Shown: positions 13,086 through 17,645 of the stretch, piece after piece
Position numbering within the stretch: the first letter of the stretch is position 1
Layout of the letters: each line of letters begins with the position of its first letter
Source: JAMXLO01 sp046735215
GTDB taxonomy: Bacteria > Pseudomonadota > Alphaproteobacteria > Acetobacterales > Acetobacteraceae
Assembly: GCA_046735215.1 (NCBI GenBank)
Contig: JBKPSV010000283.1
Location: 1 to 17,645 of the forward strand
Length of the DNA: 17,645 nucleotides
Direction: 5' to 3'
Translations under genes and position numbers: made by a program
Notes under the pieces: model-generated
What the model was told of the DNA's origin: nothing
Database searches by the model: none
Seen by the model: only the letters and a program-made list of their open reading frames with translations

Positions 13086-14537
13086 ATGAGCTACGCAATC
13101 GAAGGATCGACCGGTGCATGGGAAGTGGTGGTTGGCCTGGAAGTGCATGCTCAGGTGATCAGTCGGGCAAAACTGTTCTCGGGGGCCGCCACGGATTTCG
13201 GTGCGCCGCCCAACACGCAGGTGAGTTTCGTGGATGCGGCATTTCCCGGCATGCTGCCGGTGATCAATCGTGAGTGCGTGGCACAGGCGGTGCGCACCGG
13301 GCTTGGCCTCAATGCGCACATTCACCTGGTGAGCCGGTTCGATCGCAAGAACTACTTTTACGCAGATCTGCCAGCCGGCTACCAGATCAGCCAGTATCAG
13401 CATCCGATCGTCGGCGAGGGCCGCATCGAGATCGAACTGGCCGACGGCTCGACACGAGAGATCGGCATCACGCGGCTGCACCTTGAGCAGGACGCAGGCA
13501 AGTCGCTGCACGACCAGCACCCGACCAAGTCTTACATCGATTTGAACCGTGCCGGCGTGGCTTTGATGGAAATTGTCTCTGAACCGGATATTCGTTCACC
13601 GGAGGAGGCCGGCGCCTACCTGCGCAAGCTGCGCACCATCCTGCGTTATCTGGGCACCTGCGACGGCAACATGGAGGAAGGCTCCATGCGTGCCGACGTC
13701 AATGTGTCGGTGCGCAAACACGGCGAGCCGTATCGCACCCGCTGCGAGGTGAAGAACGTCAACTCGGTTCGCTTCGTCATGCAGGCGATCGAGGCGGAAG
13801 CAAAGCGCCAGATCGCGGTCTGGGAGCAAGGTGGCGCGGTTGATCAGGAGACGCGCTTGTTCGATCCGGCGCGCGGCAACACGCGGTCGATGCGCAGCAA
13901 GGAAGACGCGCACGATTACCGGTATTTCCCCGATCCGGATCTGCTGCCGCTGGTGCTGGACGAGGCTTGGGTGGCCGAACTGAAGGCGAAGCTGCCGGAA
14001 CTGCCGGATGCCAAGAGGCGACGGTTTATGCAGGACTATGGGCTGCCTGCATATGATGCGGGCGTGCTGGTGGCTGAGCAGGCCACCGCCGATTACTACG
14101 AAGCGGTGGCCAAGGGTCGCGATGCGAAGATCGCTGCCAACTGGGTGATGGGCGATCTGTTCGCGGCATTGAATCGTGCAGGGCGCACCATTGCCGACAG
14201 TCCGGTGCCGGCGTCATCTCTTGGCGGGCTGCTCGATCTTATGGATGACAAAACCATCAGCGGCCGCATCGCCAAGGATGTGTTCGAGGCGATGGTGGAA
14301 AGCGGCGATGATCCCGCCTCGATCGTCGAGCGGAAAGGGCTGCGGCAGGTAACCGATCTTGGTGCAATCGAAAGGGTGGTTGACGGGATCCTCGCAGCCA
14401 ACGCAGACAAGGTCGCGGAATACAAGTCAGGGCGCGAGAAGCTGTTTGGCTTTTTTGTGGGGCAGGTGATGAAGGCGACGTCCGGCAAGGGCAATCCGGC
14501 GCTGGTGAACGAAACGCTCAGGCGGAAACTGACTTGA
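13086..14537 (+). CDS. gatB: Asp-tRNA(Asn)/Glu-tRNA(Gln) amidotransferase subunit B (483 aa)
   Basis: The subunit that binds the mischarged tRNA, phosphorylates the acyl group with ATP and transfers ammonia. Marks of the cradle domain: VVGLEVHAQVISRAKLFSG (15-33), FDRKNYFYADLPAGYQISQ, LEQDAGKSLHD, SYIDLNRAGVALMEIVSEPDIRSPEEA, and GSMRADVNVSVR with RCEVKNVNS. The helical and YqeY-like tail (about 300-483) ends with a GQVMKATSGKGNPALVNETLRRKL motif. GGGAG stands 7 nt before the ATG. Length is normal. It is the last gene of the operon and converges on the substrate-binding protein gene, with no clear terminator in the 51 bp between. Confidence 0.97.
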   Translation: MSYAIEGSTGAWEVVVGLEVHAQVISRAKLFSGAATDFGAPPNTQVSFVDAAFPGMLPVINRECVAQAVRTGLGLNAHIHLVSRFDRKNYFYADLPAGYQISQYQHPIVGEGRIEIELADGSTREIGITRLHLEQDAGKSLHDQHPTKSYIDLNRAGVALMEIVSEPDIRSPEEAGAYLRKLRTILRYLGTCDGNMEEGSMRADVNVSVRKHGEPYRTRCEVKNVNSVRFVMQAIEAEAKRQIAVWEQGGAVDQETRLFDPARGNTRSMRSKEDAHDYRYFPDPDLLPLVLDEAWVAELKAKLPELPDAKRRRFMQDYGLPAYDAGVLVAEQATADYYEAVAKGRDAKIAANWVMGDLFAALNRAGRTIADSPVPASSLGGLLDLMDDKTISGRIAKDVFEAMVESGDDPASIVERKGLRQVTDLGAIERVVDGILAANADKVAEYKSGREKLFGFFVGQVMKATSGKGNPALVNETLRRKLT

Positions 14538-14588
14538 CTTAGAGCTGAGTTCGAAGAGCAGCGCCGGCTGCGTGGGGCGAGCATCCGA

Positions 14589-15593
14589 TCATGTCTTCAG
14601 CTCGTGACGAAGTTCATCAAGAAATCGCCAGTTCGTCCCGTTGGAGATGATCCTTTGTGGGTCCGACTTGATGAAACCGGTCTCGCTCAGCCGCAGCGCG
14701 TAAAAGCGCACCGTGTCCTCGGCATCATACTCCCGCCATTTGTCGTAGGGCAGCTCACGCAGGGTCTGCAAGGCGTAGTCGTACCGCGAAACGAAACCAC
14801 CATCTACCAGCTGCCGTGCAGCCAGATCCGGGTTGCTGGCGCATAGATCGGTAGCCTTGAGGAGCGCACGCGTCACCCGCTTTGTCGCGACCGGGTACTT
14901 GGATACGAATTCCCGGTTCCCTGCCAACATGCAGCAAAAATAATGAGACCACGGGCGATCCACCACGCTGCTAAAAATCACATGACCGATCTTCTGCGCG
15001 CGCAGGTCGTAGCTTTCAGGTGGAAAACACAGAAAGGCATCGATCTTTCCTTCGGCGAAGAGCTGCACCGGCTTCACCGACGAATCAACGACCCAGTTGA
15101 AATCCTTCACAGGATCGACGCCAACATTGGCCATGATCGGTGCAAGGAAAATATGCTGAGATGACTCGAGAGCCGATATTCCTATCCGCTTGCCGCGCAG
15201 ATCGGTGACCCGGCGAATATGCTCAGCCGCAATTAGATCAAAGCAACCAACGTGCACACCAACCAGGATCGTAATGGCCATACCGCGATCAATATTGATC
15301 ACGTGCCTTGGTGCAAAATCCAGGTCAAAGTCGACCATTCCATCCGCGAGACCCCGTTTTAGGTCGTTGGTCTGGCCCGAGAGGTATTGGACGTCGGTAA
15401 AGCCCTCCATGCGCAATAGCTCTTGCATGAGATATTTCGGTGCGGCGCAGATGCTTGGTGACCTGACGAACCGCAGCGAAGTCACCTCCGGTGGTGCGTC
15501 CGCATCGGCTTGATGCGGCCAGGAGAGGACTCCGGCGATACCTGCCAAGGGCAGCGCTGCCATGAAGCGTCGACGTGCCTGCTGCATCGACAT
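14589..15593 (-). CDS. Orphan ABC-type substrate-binding protein, NMT1/THI5-like, Tat-exported (334 aa)
   Basis: A periplasmic binding protein of the NitT/TauT-type (SsuA/THI5-like) fold. The N-terminus has a twin-arginine signal (ARRRFMAALPLAGIAGVL, about 6-23), processed after about residue 33. The body has typical stretches: a glycine-rich ligand loop, LRGKRIGISALESSQHIFL, and FAEGKIDAFLCFPPESYDLRAQ. The region CCMLAGNREFVSKYPVATKRVTRALLKATDLC is also typical of this group. The likely starts are the ATGs at 15593 and 15587; GGAAGG lies 4 nt before the first and 10 nt before the second. No permease or ATPase gene is next to it, so the partner is elsewhere or absent. The ligand (nitrate, sulfonate, a thiamine precursor, aromatic acid?) cannot be named. 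Confidence 0.85.
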   Translation of the reverse strand: MSMQQARRRFMAALPLAGIAGVLSWPHQADADAPPEVTSLRFVRSPSICAAPKYLMQELLRMEGFTDVQYLSGQTNDLKRGLADGMVDFDLDFAPRHVINIDRGMAITILVGVHVGCFDLIAAEHIRRVTDLRGKRIGISALESSQHIFLAPIMANVGVDPVKDFNWVVDSSVKPVQLFAEGKIDAFLCFPPESYDLRAQKIGHVIFSSVVDRPWSHYFCCMLAGNREFVSKYPVATKRVTRALLKATDLCASNPDLAARQLVDGGFVSRYDYALQTLRELPYDKWREYDAEDTVRFYALRLSETGFIKSDPQRIISNGTNWRFLDELRHELKT

Positions 15594-15667
15594 CGGACCT
15601 TCCAATTTGGCTTTACCTGTGAAAGGGCGGTTACCGCATCACAGTCCGTTTCGGCGGTCTTATTTAG

Positions 15668-15697
15668 ACGATAGGCCTCATTTGGCTCGGCTGACAA
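15668..15697 (-). promoter_or_regulatory. Predicted promoter of the substrate-binding protein gene
   Basis: On the minus strand TTGTCA (15697-15692, 5 of 6) is 18 bp from TATCGT (15673-15668, 4 of 6). The start would be near 15661, leaving a leader of about 70 nt. Confidence 0.4.
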
Positions 15698-15912
15698 GAT
15701 TCCGAGTTCCGATCGATCAGCGGGTGTCCGCAGAGCTGCTGTCGTATGGTTGGCTCATACGCGGGTCATCGGTCCGCAGGAACAGCAAGCGACGATCGGT
15801 GCTGGAGCCGCAGGCGGCCGCGGTGCTGGTGGTGAAGTCGGCATGCCCGCCACGCCGAGCCGTCACGCGGCACGCGGCAAGACGTTGGACAACCTCGCCG
15901 GCGCTTCCAGGC

Positions 15913-15944
15913 AAAAAAGATGGCGGGGCCTGGCCCCGCCATCT
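15913..15944 (-). terminator. Rho-independent terminator of the 508-residue protein gene
   Basis: On the minus strand a 12-bp perfect stem (AGATGGCGGGGC/GCCCCGCCATCT) with a 3-nt loop is followed directly by a run of T residues (complement of the A-run 15913-15918). It lies 47 bp after the stop of the 508-residue gene, so the downstream gene is a separate transcription unit. Confidence 0.85.
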
Positions 15945-15991
15945 CGATACGAAGCCGCAGGCGCAAATGCTCCTGCGACGGTACTCCCGCA

Positions 15992-17518
15992 CTATGCGGC
16001 GTGCATCAGTTCCAGCGCGTCCTCGTAGACCGACATATTCTTGCCGAACGAGATCGCCGCCGCCTGGCAACCACACACCAAGTGCATCCACCGCCACGGC
16101 TCACGCGTGTTGTGGAATTCCTCGATCACCGCCTGATGATGCTTGAAGGCGTGCATCTCGGTGAAATTGTCGTGGCAGACAATCTGCGCGAGGCGGTTGA
16201 TCAGCACCTGCGGATCGTAACGCAGGTCAACGTATTGCTGAGCCAGATTGACGGTCTGTTTCACCTCCGGCACCGCACGCATCATCCCAAGGTTCGTCAC
16301 CGTCGCCCAGTCGGTCGGCGGCTGGGTGTAGATGCTCTGGGTGATCGCCTCGAGCAGCTCCTCCTGCGACCGGTGCGGCAGCGCGGCGACCGCGGCGGCG
16401 TCGGGCTGCAACTCGGCTTCCATACGGTACTGCGTTGACTTCACCTCTGGCCCGGTGTGCCACAGCAGCAGGGTCAGCAGCTTGTTCTTCATGCTGAACC
16501 CGTCGAGCCGGATCAGATAGCGCCGCAGGTTGGCGCTGGTGTGCAGGTGCACGTCCATCGGATTACCGGTGAGCGAGCGAAGGAACAGGCCAGCCGCGCC
16601 GATCGACAGCGCCTCGCCCGCACCCTCCAGAGACAGCCCGTCGGCCAGCGCCTGGGCGATCATCTTCGGGATCTCGGGATAGCTCTTGACGGCGCGAATC
16701 GCCTCACCGAGTTCGCCGATCTTCGCTGTCTCGTCATCGCCGCTGCGCTGGCGAAGGATGCGGTTCAGCAGCCCATGCTCCTCGATCAGCGCGTCTGCCT
16801 CGGGGACGAGGCGCTGGGCAGGGAAGCGGGCGACGTAACGGACTGCCGGGCGGAACAGGACCTTGAGGTGCTCGGTCCCCAGCGTCTCCAGTGCGCGCCA
16901 CAGATAGCCAGGGAACAGGAAATAGTGGTCGTCCAGCGCATTCTTCGGCAGCGCGACACTCATCAACAGGTCGAACGCCTCGATGGCCGGAACGTGATCC
17001 CAGAGCCACAGGAAGAGGTGGTCCGCCTTGAGCGCCTCGCCACGGCTGCACGCCTTCAGGAAGGCCTCTTTCGCCGCCTCGATGCCCTCCGTGGTGGCCG
17101 CCTCCTCGCCCGACCCATCGTTGGCCAAATCGGCGGTGCGGCTTACCTGCGCGCCGGTCGGGTCGAGCGGCGCAAACTCCAGCAGGCTGAACGGCGAGGT
17201 GACCGGGTCATTGATGTGCTTGTTGGAGAGCGCGACGTGCTGAAGGACCGGCAGGAACTTGTCCTCGCCTTCCAGGCGGTTCACCAGATTGGTGATGGCG
17301 TGGAGACCGGCGAGCGGATGGAGCGGACCGCCATGGTGGCCGGGAGGCAGATCGGCCGAGCGGACGACCGCAAGCGCAGAGGCGGTCAGCATGGTCTTGG
17401 TCGGTGTGCCGGAGCGCAGCTTTTCAAGTGCGCGGTCAATGATTTCCGCGGGCGGGGTCTGCTCGATGAACTGAACCAGTGGTTCGATGGTATCGGGATA
17501 TTGTACGCGTTGATGCAT
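15992..17518 (-). CDS. Histidine-rich protein of unknown function (508 aa), candidate metalloenzyme
   Basis: I do not recognise a named family. The protein is largely helical, without signal peptide or clear membrane segment. It has 21 or so histidines, clustered in three places: GHHGGPLHPLAGLHAI (60-75), a DHLFLWLWDHVP...DDHYFLF region (166-202), and a C-terminal block CHDNFTEMHAFKHHQ (449-462) with more at 469 and 479. Such spaced His pairs in helices are typical of iron or heme sites, and the layout faintly recalls questin-oxidase-like proteins; both points are inference. MHQRV at 17518 was chosen as start because AGGAG lies 7 nt upstream, whereas the 33-residue upstream extension is low-complexity. 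A strong terminator follows, so it is probably a monocistronic gene; its promoter is likely at or beyond the right edge. Confidence 0.75.
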   Translation of the reverse strand: MHQRVQYPDTIEPLVQFIEQTPPAEIIDRALEKLRSGTPTKTMLTASALAVVRSADLPPGHHGGPLHPLAGLHAITNLVNRLEGEDKFLPVLQHVALSNKHINDPVTSPFSLLEFAPLDPTGAQVSRTADLANDGSGEEAATTEGIEAAKEAFLKACSRGEALKADHLFLWLWDHVPAIEAFDLLMSVALPKNALDDHYFLFPGYLWRALETLGTEHLKVLFRPAVRYVARFPAQRLVPEADALIEEHGLLNRILRQRSGDDETAKIGELGEAIRAVKSYPEIPKMIAQALADGLSLEGAGEALSIGAAGLFLRSLTGNPMDVHLHTSANLRRYLIRLDGFSMKNKLLTLLLWHTGPEVKSTQYRMEAELQPDAAAVAALPHRSQEELLEAITQSIYTQPPTDWATVTNLGMMRAVPEVKQTVNLAQQYVDLRYDPQVLINRLAQIVCHDNFTEMHAFKHHQAVIEEFHNTREPWRWMHLVCGCQAAAISFGKNMSVYEDALELMHAA

Positions 17519-17645
17519 TCGTGGACTCCTCGTCGTCGTTGCGTCTGCGTGGATGCAGGCGGCGGTTGGCGCCTCGCCTTGCCATGCTCCGCCAGCGGCT
17601 GCCTGCGGAGGAGGCAACGCGAGGGACTGAATACTTTCGCGATCT

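Larger units (their letters stand above)
15594..15991. other. Gene-free stretch between the two rightmost genes
   Basis: The 398 bp hold the predicted promoter of the substrate-binding protein gene (15668-15697) and the terminator of the 508-residue protein gene (15913-15944). There is also an inverted repeat CGTATG-gttggct-CATACG (15743-15761) that could be an operator. Open frames here show no protein-like composition. Confidence 0.5.

Noticed and set aside
12328..13119. Minus-strand open frame of 263 codons
   Set aside because: Antisense to gatA, which is complete with all catalytic residues.
15717..16097. Minus-strand open frame of 126 codons across the terminator
   Set aside because: It overlaps the end of the 508-residue gene in another frame and reads through the strong terminator stem.
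1..17645. CRISPR arrays, insertion sequences, rRNA genes, toxin-antitoxin pairs
   Set aside because: I saw no regularly spaced repeats longer than the 10-bp array at 4361-4390, no transposase motifs, no rRNA sequence and no convincing toxin or antitoxin pair.

Overview
The window looks like a piece of a GC-rich alphaproteobacterial chromosome (Rhodospirillales/Acetobacteraceae or Sphingomonadales would fit; I cannot separate them by eye). The reasons are the gatCAB operon divergent from ruvX, the DUF2934 protein, an ECF sigma/anti-sigma pair of alphaproteobacterial style and the codon bias. It has two parts: the end of an integrated mobile element (about 1-4390) and ordinary host chromosome (about 4393-17645).

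Mobile element. A P4-type tyrosine integrase (4245-3046, minus) sits just past the 3' end of an intact tRNA-Ser(GCU) gene (4485-4393, minus), the usual layout of an island or ICE inserted in a tRNA. Three TGGATG repeats in 10-bp phase lie between the two. Further left is a leftward operon: an AlpA/Xis-like HTH protein, an unrecognised 196-residue protein coupled to it by an ATGA overlap, and a RepB-like primase that runs off the window. Its predicted promoter has a perfect palindromic operator between -35 and -10. A short plus-strand RNA with its own promoter and strong terminator may be made from the leader of the primase gene. Between this operon and the integrase are small plus-strand genes: a glycine-zipper lipoprotein with a probable 1-bp deletion, and two tandem paralogous proteins that both look leaderless.

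Host chromosome. After the tRNA come a large MscS-type channel, a YfcG-like GST (convergent, stop codons abutting), a small DUF2934 protein, a convergent ECF sigma/anti-sigma operon preceded by a possible 20-codon leader ORF, and an MFS transporter of the sialate/lactate (SHS) type. Next are ruvX and the divergent gatC-gatA-gatB operon, which makes the amidotransferase that corrects Glu-tRNA(Gln) and Asp-tRNA(Asn). A REP-like palindrome between gatC and gatA forms a 20-codon ORF overlapping both genes.

Right end. An orphan Tat-exported NMT1/THI5-type substrate-binding protein and a 508-residue histidine-rich protein of unknown function lie on the minus strand, the latter with a strong terminator. 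The 508-residue protein is the best candidate in the window for undescribed biochemistry. I saw no CRISPR array, insertion sequence or rRNA.
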